DNA of 64,000 nt, taken from assembly GCA_964569795.1 (NCBI GenBank), contig CAZMVB010000009.1, positions 69,182 to 133,181 of the forward strand, read 5' to 3'. The stretch is from JAHJDS01 sp964569795. Its GTDB lineage: Bacteria; Desulfobacterota; Desulfarculia; Desulfarculales; JAHJDS01. Below the pieces are notes generated by a model. It was not told the origin of the DNA and searched no databases. It was given only the letters and a program-made list of their open reading frames with translations. Both the position numbers and the translations under genes were made by a program. Positions 57,187 through 64,000 of the stretch are shown piece after piece (position 1 is the first letter of the stretch; each line of letters begins with the position of its first letter).

Positions 57187-58184
57187 TGTTGGTTTTGGGG
57201 ATCGAGTCCAGTTGCGACGAATCGGCCGCGGCCGTGGTCGAGGGGGGCCGGCGGATTTTGTCCAGCGTGGTCGCCACCCAGGACGACCTGCACGGACCAT
57301 TCGGCGGGGTGGTGCCCGAGATGGCCTCGCGGCGTCACCTGGAGGTCATGGCCCCGGTGGTCGGCCGGGCCCTGGACGAGGCCGAGGTCTCGCTGCGGGA
57401 CCTGAGCGGCCTGGCCGCGACCCGGGGGCCGGGGCTGATGGTCTCGCTGCTGGTCGGCTTCAACCTGGCCAAGGGCCTGGCCCGGGCCGCCGGGCTGCCC
57501 CTGGTCGGCGTGGACCACCTCGAGGCCCACATCTTCAGCGTCCTGCTGGCCGGCGGGCCGCCGTTTCCCTTTGTCTCCCTGGTGGTCTCGGGCGGCCACA
57601 CCAACCTCTACCTGGTCACCGGCCTGGGCAGGTACCGCCTCCTGGGGGCCACCCGGGACGACGCCGCGGGCGAGGCCTTTGACAAGGTGGCCAAGCTCTA
57701 CGGCCTGGGCTACCCCGGGGGCGTGGTCATCGAGAGAGTGGCGGCCGAGGGCGACCCGCATCACATAACATTTCCCCGGCCCATGCTCGGCGACGACAGC
57801 CTGAATTTCAGCTTTGCCGGACTCAAGACGGCCGTGGTCAATTTCCATCGGGCCGACGCCGGGGCGACCCCGGTGGCCTTTGTTGCCGCCTCGTTTCAGG
57901 CGGCCGTGGTCGAGGTCCTGGTGGAGAAATCCCGGCAGGCCCTGCGCGCCACCGGCTGCCGGGCCCTGAGCCTGGGCGGCGGGGTGGCGGCCAATTCGTT
58001 CCTTCGGGCCGGACTCGGGCAAATGGCCGCCGAGGAGGGCGCGGACCTGTGGCTGACCCCCAAGGACCTGTGCACCGACAACGCGGCCATGGTCGCCGCC
58101 GTGGGGACCTATCGCCTGATGCGGGGCGAACGCCTGGGGCCCGAGGACGACGCCTATTCCCGGCCGGTCCGCTCCACGCCGTGA
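57186..58184 (+). CDS. tsaD: tRNA N6-adenosine threonylcarbamoyltransferase
   Basis: A 332-residue ASKHA-fold enzyme. LGIESSCDESAAAVVEGG, PEMASRRHLE (one metal His), the HLEAHIFS motif and VVSGGHTNLYLV are the Kae1/TsaD signatures. It transfers threonylcarbamoyl to A37 of tRNA with TsaB/TsaE. ATG at 57186 overlaps the rfbD stop; the GTGA at the end is the rsmA start. The usual PELASRDH motif has Arg-Arg-His here. Confidence 0.93.
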   Translation: MLVLGIESSCDESAAAVVEGGRRILSSVVATQDDLHGPFGGVVPEMASRRHLEVMAPVVGRALDEAEVSLRDLSGLAATRGPGLMVSLLVGFNLAKGLARAAGLPLVGVDHLEAHIFSVLLAGGPPFPFVSLVVSGGHTNLYLVTGLGRYRLLGATRDDAAGEAFDKVAKLYGLGYPGGVVIERVAAEGDPHHITFPRPMLGDDSLNFSFAGLKTAVVNFHRADAGATPVAFVAASFQAAVVEVLVEKSRQALRATGCRALSLGGGVAANSFLRAGLGQMAAEEGADLWLTPKDLCTDNAAMVAAVGTYRLMRGERLGPEDDAYSRPVRSTP

Positions 58185-59014
58185 CCACCATCCGCCAGCA
58201 ACTGGCCGAACTCTCCCTGGCGGCCAACAAGAGGCTGGGCCAGCACTTCCTGCACGACCGGGACCTGGCCCGCCGGATCGTCGATTTCGCCGCCGTCTCG
58301 GCGAGCGACCACGTCATCGAGATCGGTCCCGGGCTGGGGGCCCTGACCTGGCTCCTGGCCGAGCGGGTCGCCGCGCTCACGGCCGTCGAGATCGACCGGG
58401 GCCTGGCCGGGCACCTGACGGCCGAGGTCGCCCGCCGCAGCATGAAAAACGTCGAGATCATTCACGCCGACGCGGTCGGCTTCGACTACCCCGCCGCGGC
58501 CGCCGGCCGCCGGCTGAAGGTCGTCGGCAATCTGCCCTACAACGTCACCGGGCCGATCCTGTTCGACCTGATCCACAACCAACGGAACGTGGCCCGGGCC
58601 GCGCTCCTGATCCAGGCCGAGGTGGCCGACCGCCTGGCCGCCCCGCCCGGCGGCCGGGACTACGGGGTGCTCAGCGTCCTGGTGGCCGCCTGCGGCCGGT
58701 TGACTCTGGGCGAGACCGTCGGTCCCGAATCTTTCTTTCCCAGGCCGAACGTGACCTCCCGCCTGATCGCCATCGATTTTGGGGGCGAGGGTGACATCAA
58801 GGACGATTTGGTGCGGGTGGTCAAGGCCGCCTTTTCCTCCCGGCGCAAGACCCTTCAAAATTCCCTGGCCGGGGGCCTCGGCCTGAGCAAGGCCGCGGCC
58901 GAGGACCTGATCGTCACCGCCGGGATCGATCCCCAATGCCGGGCGGAGACCCTGGGCCCGGACCAATTCGCCGCCCTGGCCCTGGCCTTCAAGGGCCTGG
59001 CCGGCCGATTGTAA
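58181..59014 (+). CDS. rsmA: 16S rRNA dimethyladenosine transferase
   Basis: A 277-residue protein starting at GTG 58181, overlapping the tsaD stop. ANKRLGQHFLHDRDLARRIV is the RsmA/KsgA N-terminus, IEIGPGLGALTWLLAE the SAM motif, and VVGNLPYNVTGPILFDL the catalytic NLPY. It dimethylates two adenines in helix 45 of 16S rRNA. Length is usual. Confidence 0.93.
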   Translation: MTTIRQQLAELSLAANKRLGQHFLHDRDLARRIVDFAAVSASDHVIEIGPGLGALTWLLAERVAALTAVEIDRGLAGHLTAEVARRSMKNVEIIHADAVGFDYPAAAAGRRLKVVGNLPYNVTGPILFDLIHNQRNVARAALLIQAEVADRLAAPPGGRDYGVLSVLVAACGRLTLGETVGPESFFPRPNVTSRLIAIDFGGEGDIKDDLVRVVKAAFSSRRKTLQNSLAGGLGLSKAAAEDLIVTAGIDPQCRAETLGPDQFAALALAFKGLAGRL

Positions 59015-59019
59015 CGACC

Positions 59020-59048
59020 TTGACACCTGGTCAAAATACTGTTAATTT
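59020..59048 (+). promoter_or_regulatory. Strong promoter of the dNK-panC-panD unit
   Basis: TTGACA (59020-59025) and TAATTT (59043-59048) are 17 bases apart. The ATG at 59059 is ten bases beyond the -10 box without a ribosome binding site, so initiation is leaderless or nearly so. Confidence 0.65.
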
Positions 59049-59058
59049 TCCGCGTTGG

Positions 59059-59709
59059 ATGAGGCAGGCTCGGTACATCGTCGTCGAAGGTCCGCCGGGA
59101 GCGGGCAAGACCAGACTGGCCGAACTCCTGGCCGGACGACTGGGCGGACGGGCCGTGGTCGAGGACGAGTCGCCCGGCCCCGGGGACGAGACCTTGTGGC
59201 GCCCCCTTCCCCGAGACCCCTTTCAGGCCCAGATGTTCTTTCTCATCCATCGCTTCCACCGGTTCCAGGCCCTGGGCCAGCTGGATCTGTTCGATGCCTG
59301 CGTGGTCGGCGACTGCCTGTTCGCCCGGGACCGGGTGTACGCCGGCCTGAATCTGGACGAGGCCGAGTTCACCCTCTACGATCAGATCTACCGGGTCCTG
59401 GCCGAGCGGGTGACCCGGCCTGATTTGGTCATCTATTTACAGACCCCGGGCCGGGTGCTGGTCGATCGCGTCCGGCGCCAGAAAAGGTCTTATGCCCGGC
59501 AGATGTCGGGCCGATACCTGGAAAGGGTGATCGCGGCCTACAACGATTTCTTTTTCCACTACCGGGAGACGGCGCTCTTGGTCATTTCGGCCAATTCGCT
59601 GCACCTGGAGGCCGACAGCGGCGATCTGGACGACATCCTGGCCCAGGTTCAAAGTTTCAGCGGCGGCGTCAAGTATTACGTTCCCCTGGCCCAGGAGGCC
59701 CTGGTCTGA
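59059..59709 (+). CDS. Deoxynucleoside kinase-family protein
   Basis: A 216-residue protein. IVVEGPPGAGKTRLAELLA is the P-loop near residue 12; FFLIHRFHRFQALGQLDLFDACVVGDCLFARDRVYA corresponds to the lid and DR(S/V) substrate-phosphate motif, and RRQKRSYARQMSGRYLERVIAAYNDFF to the helical lid with basic residues. It probably phosphorylates deoxyadenosine or deoxyguanosine for salvage. It leads an apparent unit with panC and panD. Confidence 0.85.
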   Translation: MRQARYIVVEGPPGAGKTRLAELLAGRLGGRAVVEDESPGPGDETLWRPLPRDPFQAQMFFLIHRFHRFQALGQLDLFDACVVGDCLFARDRVYAGLNLDEAEFTLYDQIYRVLAERVTRPDLVIYLQTPGRVLVDRVRRQKRSYARQMSGRYLERVIAAYNDFFFHYRETALLVISANSLHLEADSGDLDDILAQVQSFSGGVKYYVPLAQEALV

Positions 59710-59726
59710 CCGCGGCGGGTTCGATC

Positions 59727-60569
59727 ATGGAGACCATCGCCCGACCGGCGGCCATGACCGCCTGGTCCGAGGCCCGGCGCGCAGAGGGCCGGCGGATCGC
59801 CCTGGTGCCGACACTGGGGTTTCTCCACGAGGGGCATCTGAGCCTGATCCGCTGGGCGGCCGGGCAGGCCGACGAGGTGGTGGTCTCGATCTTCGTCAAC
59901 CCGACCCAGTTCGGCCCGAGCGAGGACTTCGCCGCCTACCCGCGGGACATGGAGCGGGATTCGGCCCTGTGCCGCGAGGCCGGGACGACGATCGTCTTCG
60001 CCCCCGAGGTCGAGGACCTGTATCCGGCCGGCTTCCAGACGGTCGTCTCGGTCACCGAACTGAGCCGGCCCCTGTGCGGGGCCTCGCGGCCCGGGCATTT
60101 CGACGGTGTGGCCACGGTCGTCACCAAGCTGTTCACCATCGTTCGGCCCCACCTGGCCGTGTTCGGGGAAAAGGACTTTCAGCAACTGCAGGTCATCAAG
60201 CGGTTCACCCTGGACCTGAACCTGGGGGTCGAGATCGTCGGCCGGCCCACGGTCCGCGAGCCGGACGGGCTGGCCATGAGTTCGCGCAACAAGTACCTGA
60301 CCCCCGCCCAGCGACCGGCGGCCCTGACCCTGAGTCGGGCCCTGGCCCTGGCCGAGGAACTGGTGGCCCGGGGAGAGCGGGAGGCGGAGTCGATCTTGGT
60401 AAAAATTCGGGATATGATTGAGGCGGTCCCCGGGACCGAGATCGACTACCTGGAACTGCGCCATCCGGAAACCCTGGTCCCGGTTACCCGGGTGGACCAA
60501 CCGACGCTCCTGGCCCTGGCCGTCAAGGTCGGCCGGGCGCGGCTGATAGACAATCGGGTGATAGGCTGA
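59727..60569 (+). CDS. panC: Pantothenate synthetase
   Basis: A 280-residue protein. LVPTLGFLHEGHLSLIRWA is the nucleotidyl-transfer HxGH motif, FVNPTQFGPSEDFAAYPRDME and VFGEKDFQQLQVIKR (lysine) are further signatures, with GLAMSSRNKYLTP. It joins pantoate and beta-alanine using ATP. Its stop overlaps the panD start (TGATG), matching the pathway order. Confidence 0.93.
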   Translation: METIARPAAMTAWSEARRAEGRRIALVPTLGFLHEGHLSLIRWAAGQADEVVVSIFVNPTQFGPSEDFAAYPRDMERDSALCREAGTTIVFAPEVEDLYPAGFQTVVSVTELSRPLCGASRPGHFDGVATVVTKLFTIVRPHLAVFGEKDFQQLQVIKRFTLDLNLGVEIVGRPTVREPDGLAMSSRNKYLTPAQRPAALTLSRALALAEELVARGEREAESILVKIRDMIEAVPGTEIDYLELRHPETLVPVTRVDQPTLLALAVKVGRARLIDNRVIG

Positions 60570-60931
60570 TGTATCGCCAAATGCTCAAGAGCAAGATCCA
60601 TCGGGCGACGGTGACCGGCTCGAACTTGAATTACGAGGGCAGTCTGACCATCGACGCCGACCTGATGACCGCGGCCGACATCCTCCAAAACGAACGGGTG
60701 TGGGTCTATAACATCGCCAGTGGCCAGCGCTTCGACACCTACGCCATCAACGGTCCGGCCGGCTCGGGGGCCATCCGCCTGAACGGGGCCGCCGCCCGGA
60801 TGGGCCAGAAGGGAGACCTGATCATCATCGTCTCCTTTGTCCAGATCGATGACTCCCGGGCGGCTGAGCACCAGCCGGTGATCCTCCTCGTGGATGAAAT
60901 GAACCGCATCTCGAAACGGCTGCGCCACTGA
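60569..60931 (+). CDS. panD: Aspartate 1-decarboxylase proenzyme
   Basis: A 120-residue protein. MLKSKIHRATVTGSNLNYEGSLTID contains the Gly-Ser self-cleavage site that yields the pyruvoyl group; NIASGQRFDTYAI and GAAARMGQKGDLIIIVSF are also family motifs. It makes beta-alanine for PanC. Standard length. Confidence 0.94.
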   Translation: MYRQMLKSKIHRATVTGSNLNYEGSLTIDADLMTAADILQNERVWVYNIASGQRFDTYAINGPAGSGAIRLNGAAARMGQKGDLIIIVSFVQIDDSRAAEHQPVILLVDEMNRISKRLRH

Positions 60932-60966
60932 TTCCAACGAACGACCTCGAGACAAGGAGCAATCCC

Positions 60967-62145
60967 ATGGCCCCGACCAGTTATCTTTTCACCTCGGAAT
61001 CCGTGACCGAGGGCCACCCGGACAAGGTGGCCGATCAGATCTCGGACGCCATCCTGGACTCGATGATGGCCCAGGACAAGTCCTGCCGGGTGGCCTGCGA
61101 GACCCTGGTGACCACGGGCATGTGCATCGTTGCCGGCGAGATCACCACCGATTGCTGGGTGGACATCCCCGACGTGATCCGGGGCACCATCCGGGACATC
61201 GGCTACACCGACTCGGCCATGGGCTTTGACTGGGAGACCTGCGCCGTGATCACCAGCATCGACAAGCAGTCGGCCGACATCGCCCAGGGGGTGAACCGGG
61301 GCGACAAGATCGACAACGGCCTGTTCAAGGACCAGGGGGCCGGGGACCAGGGCCTGATGTTCGGGTTCGCCTGCGACGAGACCGAGGATCTGATGCCCCT
61401 GCCCATCTACCTGGCCCACGGCCTGACCAAGCGCCTGGCCCGGGTCCGCAAGAACGGCGCCCTGGATTTCCTGCGCCCGGACGGCAAGAGCCAGGTGACC
61501 GTCGAGTACGAGGCCGGCCGGCCCAAGCGGGTCGAGGCCGTGGTCATCGCCGCCCAGCACTCGCCCGACGTCCGCTATTCGGTCCTCAAGGACAAGATCA
61601 CCCAGGAGGTGATCCGCAAGGTCGTCCCCGAGAACCTGCTGGACGCGGACACCAAGTTCCACATCAACACCACCGGCCGGTTCGTCATCGGCGGTCCCCA
61701 CGGCGACTGCGGCCTGACCGGGCGCAAGATCATCGTCGATACTTACGGCGGTCAGGGCAGCCACGGCGGCGGCTGTTTCTCGGGCAAGGACCCGTCCAAG
61801 GTCGATCGCTCGGCCTCGTACATGGCCCGTCACGTGGCCAAGAACCTCGTCGCCGCCGGCCTGGCCGGGCGCTGCGAGGTCCAGTTGGCCTACGCCATCG
61901 GCGTGGCCGAACCGGTCAGCGTCATGGTCAACTCCAAGGGCACCGGCCTGGCCCCGGACGAGAGGCTGGCCGAGGCCATCCAGAAGGTCTTCGACTTCCG
62001 GCCGGCGGCCATCATCGAGTACCTCGACCTGCTCCGGCCCATCTTCCGGGAGACCGCCTGCTACGGGCACTTCGGACGCAAGAATCCCAACTTCACCTGG
62101 GAGAAGACCGACCGCGCCGAGGACATCAAAAAGGCCGTCGGCTGA
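60967..62145 (+). CDS. metK: S-adenosylmethionine synthetase
   Basis: A 392-residue protein with AAGGAG upstream. FTSESVTEGHPDKVADQISDAILD, the GDQGLMFG motif (residues ~130), NTTGRFVIGGPHGDCGLTGRKIIVDTYGG and KVDRSASYMARHVAKN carry the metal, ATP and methionine contacts. It makes SAM. Many enzymes in this window (at least ten methyltransferases/radical SAM proteins) consume it; the SAH hydrolase gene follows. Confidence 0.95.
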   Translation: MAPTSYLFTSESVTEGHPDKVADQISDAILDSMMAQDKSCRVACETLVTTGMCIVAGEITTDCWVDIPDVIRGTIRDIGYTDSAMGFDWETCAVITSIDKQSADIAQGVNRGDKIDNGLFKDQGAGDQGLMFGFACDETEDLMPLPIYLAHGLTKRLARVRKNGALDFLRPDGKSQVTVEYEAGRPKRVEAVVIAAQHSPDVRYSVLKDKITQEVIRKVVPENLLDADTKFHINTTGRFVIGGPHGDCGLTGRKIIVDTYGGQGSHGGGCFSGKDPSKVDRSASYMARHVAKNLVAAGLAGRCEVQLAYAIGVAEPVSVMVNSKGTGLAPDERLAEAIQKVFDFRPAAIIEYLDLLRPIFRETACYGHFGRKNPNFTWEKTDRAEDIKKAVG

Positions 62146-62149
62146 ACCC

Positions 62150-62167
62150 GCGGCCACGAGAGGCCGC
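62150..62167 (+). other. Small hairpin between metK and ahcY
   Basis: GCGGCC (62150-62155) and GGCCGC (62162-62167) form a six-base-pair stem with a six-base loop shortly after the metK stop. A TTTTTT stretch occurs about 35 bases later, not next to the stem. It might modulate readthrough; no riboswitch structure was recognised. Confidence 0.3.
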
Positions 62168-62229
62168 CGATGGTTTACAACTGGGTCGTCGGATTTTTTA
62201 ATCTGGCGGACTGATGAGGACAGCAAGCC

Positions 62230-63486
62230 GTGAAGCATGATATCAAAGATTCGGGCCTGGCGGACGCCGGCCGACTGCGCATCGAATGGGCCAACCGGAC
62301 CATGCCGGTCCTCAACCTCATCCGGGAAAGGTTCGCCCGCGAGAAACCGCTGGCGGGTCTGACGCTGGGGGCCTGCCTCCACGTGACCACCGAGACCGCC
62401 TCCCTGGCCCAGACCCTCCAGGCCGGCGGGGCCGAGGTCTTCCTGTGCGCCTCGAACCCCCTGTCCACCCAGGACGACGTGGCCGCCTCCCTGGTGGTCC
62501 ACGATAAGATCCCGGTCTTCGCCATCTGCGGCGAGGACAAGGACACCTATTATAGCCACATAGGCGCCGTGATCGACGCCGGTCCGATGATGACCATGGA
62601 CGACGGCGCGGACCTGGTGTCCACCCTCCACAACGAGCGGCGGGCCGACCTGGATCGGGTCATCGCCGGGACCGAGGAGACGACCACCGGCGTCATTCGC
62701 CTGCGGGCCATGGCCGCCGACGGCGTCCTGGCCTACCCGATCATGGCCGTCAATGACGCCAGCACCAAACACTTCTTTGACAACCGGTACGGCACCGGTC
62801 AGTCCACCCTGGACGGCATCCTGCGGGCGACCAACCGGCTGCTTTCCGGAAGCGTGTTCGTGGTCTGCGGCTACGGCTGGTGCGGCCGGGGCGTGGCCAA
62901 CCGGGCCCGGGGCATGGGCGCCCGGGTGATCGTCACCGAGGTCGATCCCCTGCCCGCCCTCGAGGCGGTCATGGACGGCTTCCAGGTGATGCCCATCGCC
63001 CAGGCCGCCGAGATCGGCGACATCTTCTGCACCCTGACCGGCGACATCAACGTCATCCGCCAGGAACACTTCGCCGCCATGAAGGACGGGGCCATCGTCG
63101 CCAACTCGGGACACTTCAACGTCGAGTTGGACCTGGACGGCCTCGGCCAGCTCACCCAAAAAACGCGGACTATGCGTAACCACGTGGTCGAGCACAAGCT
63201 CGACAGCGGCCGGTGCGTTTATGTCCTGGGCGAGGGCCGGCTGATCAACCTGGCCGCGGCCGAGGGGCATCCCAGTTCGGTCATGGACATGAGCTTTGCC
63301 AACCAGGCCCTGGGCGCGGAGTTCTTGTTTACCAACCAGGGGCAGTTCGACAACACGGTCCTGGACGTGCCCCGGGACATCGACCAGGAGATCGCCCGCC
63401 TCAAGCTCGAGGCCATGGGGGTCGAGATCGACGCCCTGACCCCCGAGCAGAAGAAGTACCTGTCTTCCTGGAACATCGGTACTTAG
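62230..63486 (+). CDS. ahcY: S-adenosylhomocysteine hydrolase
   Basis: A 418-residue protein with a GTG start. GACLHVTTETASLAQTLQAGGAEV and SNPLSTQDDVAA are the substrate domain, FVVCGYGWCGRGVANRARGMGARVIVTEVDP the NAD site, and the C-terminal MDMSFANQALGAEFL is a family signature. It splits SAH to adenosine and homocysteine, removing methyltransferase product inhibition. It pairs with metK, a SAM cycle unit. The 175-base tandem repeat follows. Confidence 0.95.
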   Translation: MKHDIKDSGLADAGRLRIEWANRTMPVLNLIRERFAREKPLAGLTLGACLHVTTETASLAQTLQAGGAEVFLCASNPLSTQDDVAASLVVHDKIPVFAICGEDKDTYYSHIGAVIDAGPMMTMDDGADLVSTLHNERRADLDRVIAGTEETTTGVIRLRAMAADGVLAYPIMAVNDASTKHFFDNRYGTGQSTLDGILRATNRLLSGSVFVVCGYGWCGRGVANRARGMGARVIVTEVDPLPALEAVMDGFQVMPIAQAAEIGDIFCTLTGDINVIRQEHFAAMKDGAIVANSGHFNVELDLDGLGQLTQKTRTMRNHVVEHKLDSGRCVYVLGEGRLINLAAAEGHPSSVMDMSFANQALGAEFLFTNQGQFDNTVLDVPRDIDQEIARLKLEAMGVEIDALTPEQKKYLSSWNIGT

Positions 63487-63835
63487 CCGTACGGGCGTAC
63501 TTCGCGGTGCGAAGCCGCACTGGTGTGATTCGCGACCAACGATTTATTAGGACGTCACTTGGTCGTCCGCGCTTGCCGGCAAAACGAAGTTTTGCCTGCT
63601 TTGGGTAAGGTCTGAGGAATGTGCCCGTCCGGCTCACAAGAAAAGCCGGGCGGGCGCATTGCCGTATGGGCGTAATTCGCGGTGCGCGGCCGCACGGGCT
63701 TGATTCGCGACCAACGATTTATTAGGACGTCACCTGGTCGGCCGCGCTTGCCGGCAAAACGAAGTTTCGCCTGCTTTGGGTAAGGTCTGAAAAATGCGCC
63801 AGCCCGGCTCACAAGAAAAGCCGGGCGGGCGCGTT
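63487..63835. repeat. Two tandem ~175-bp repeats with hairpins
   Basis: One unit runs from 63486 to 63660 and the next from 63661 to 63835, offset by exactly 175 bases, with a few letters of a third copy after that. Each contains (a) a pairing GACCA...TGGTC, (b) GGCAAAAC-GAA-GTTTTGCC (one change in copy 2), and (c) a GC-rich 12-14 bp stem around the loop CACAAGAAA. On the minus strand hairpin (c) of copy 2 is followed by ATTTTTC, so it can end transcription of the gene at 63861. Copy 1's tail has decayed to ATTCC. No real coding region. Confidence 0.75.
63792..63835 (-). terminator. Rho-independent terminator of the outer-membrane-protein gene
   Basis: On the minus strand the arms GCGCCCGCCCGGCT and AGCCGGGCTGGCGC (one mismatch) are followed by ATTTTTC. 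It lies about 26 bases after the stop codon at 63861 and is part of the second tandem repeat. Confidence 0.65.
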
Positions 63836-63860
63836 GTCGTAGTCTGATAGTGCTTATCAA

Positions 63861-64000
63861 TCAGAACCAGACGATGAAGCGGATGCCGAACATCCAGGCG
63901 CTGCCCAGGTCGGCGGTGGTGCTGGTGCTGGTCGCCCCGCCGGGAGTGCCCCAGTTGCTGGCCCCGCCCACGTCCTGGGTCGGGTCCCAGCCGTAAAAAT
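63861..64000 (-). CDS. C-terminus of a probable outer-membrane beta-barrel protein (partial)
   Basis: Only the last 46 codons are inside the window (stop TGA at 63861-63863). The encoded tail has Gly/Thr/Ser-rich stretches and ends in SAWMFGIRFIVWF, alternating hydrophobic residues with a terminal Phe, the usual ending of porin-type outer-membrane barrels recognised by the BAM complex. The upstream part lies beyond the window. Identity as a porin is inferred. Confidence 0.55.
   Translation of the reverse strand, partial: FYGWDPTQDVGGASNWGTPGGATSTSTTADLGSAWMFGIRFIVWF

Noticed and set aside
60932..62229. SAM or SAH riboswitch near metK/ahcY
   Set aside because: The gap before metK is only 35 bases and the one before ahcY shows only a 6-bp hairpin; no known riboswitch pattern could be seen.
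63401..63860. Two minus-strand frames in the tandem repeat
   Set aside because: Their similarity follows from the DNA repeat itself; there is no start signal and the sequence is better explained by hairpins.

Overview
The window is GC-rich, gene-dense bacterial DNA. Gene content points to an anaerobe of the Desulfobacterota type (former Deltaproteobacteria). Indicators are a four-subunit 2-oxoacid:ferredoxin oxidoreductase joined to a heterodisulfide-reductase-like HdrA-HdrC-HdrB set, a CooT-family protein, DUF3842 and DUF3786 proteins, and a SAM synthetase / SAH hydrolase pair. This assignment is inference; there is no rRNA in the window. No tRNA, rRNA or CRISPR array was seen.

Region 1 (1-18523, + strand) is a surface-glycan island. 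It runs almost without gaps: two asparagine-synthase-type amidotransferases, a SAM methyltransferase, an atypical aldo/keto reductase, a radical SAM protein, a WecD-like acetyltransferase, a PIG-L deacetylase, a NeuB-type nonulosonate synthase, a DUF692/MNIO-like TIM barrel, a sugar formyltransferase, a zinc-ribbon methyltransferase, a CMP-sugar synthetase with an extra C-terminal domain, and another methyltransferase. After an AT-rich gap come five radical SAM/SPASM genes in a row. The set fits synthesis, activation and heavy decoration of a sialic-acid-like sugar. The early enzymes (epimerase, aminotransferase) and the glycosyltransferases are not in the window.

Region 2 (18774-29382): a 14-TM exporter, an MBL-fold protein, a small secreted protein, a GHMP sugar kinase, and the minus-strand operon korD-korA-korB-korC-hdrA-hdrC-hdrB, whose HdrA carries a C-terminal MvhD domain. 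Region 3 (29507-36849): mostly envelope or exported proteins (TraB/GumN, penicillin acylase, exported nitroreductase), an MBL hydrolase and a methyltransferase.

Region 4 (36965-43332): a TtcA-like tRNA thiolase, TrmO, a stand-alone IMP cyclohydrolase, adenine deaminase, DUF3842-CooT, a palindromic MITE-like element, an MBL hydrolase, and an AT-rich patch carrying an ATC-hydrolase-family gene. Region 5 (43628-49110): two very small exported or membrane proteins, an MBL lactonase-like protein, an enoyl-CoA hydratase, and a four-gene secreted redox module (rhodanese-like, MauE/DoxX, TlpA-like, DsbD-alpha-like).

Region 6 (49127-64000): an XRE regulator, a GalT-like protein, DUF3786, an RhlE helicase, a degenerate receiver-TPR protein, a tautomerase and a cupin, then housekeeping genes rfbB-rfbD-tsaD-rsmA, dNK-panC-panD and metK-ahcY. 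The window ends with a 175-bp tandem repeat and the C-terminus of a probable outer-membrane barrel. Many operon-leading genes lack a Shine-Dalgarno and have a good -35/-10 promoter ending 5-10 nt before the start codon, suggesting leaderless transcription is common here.
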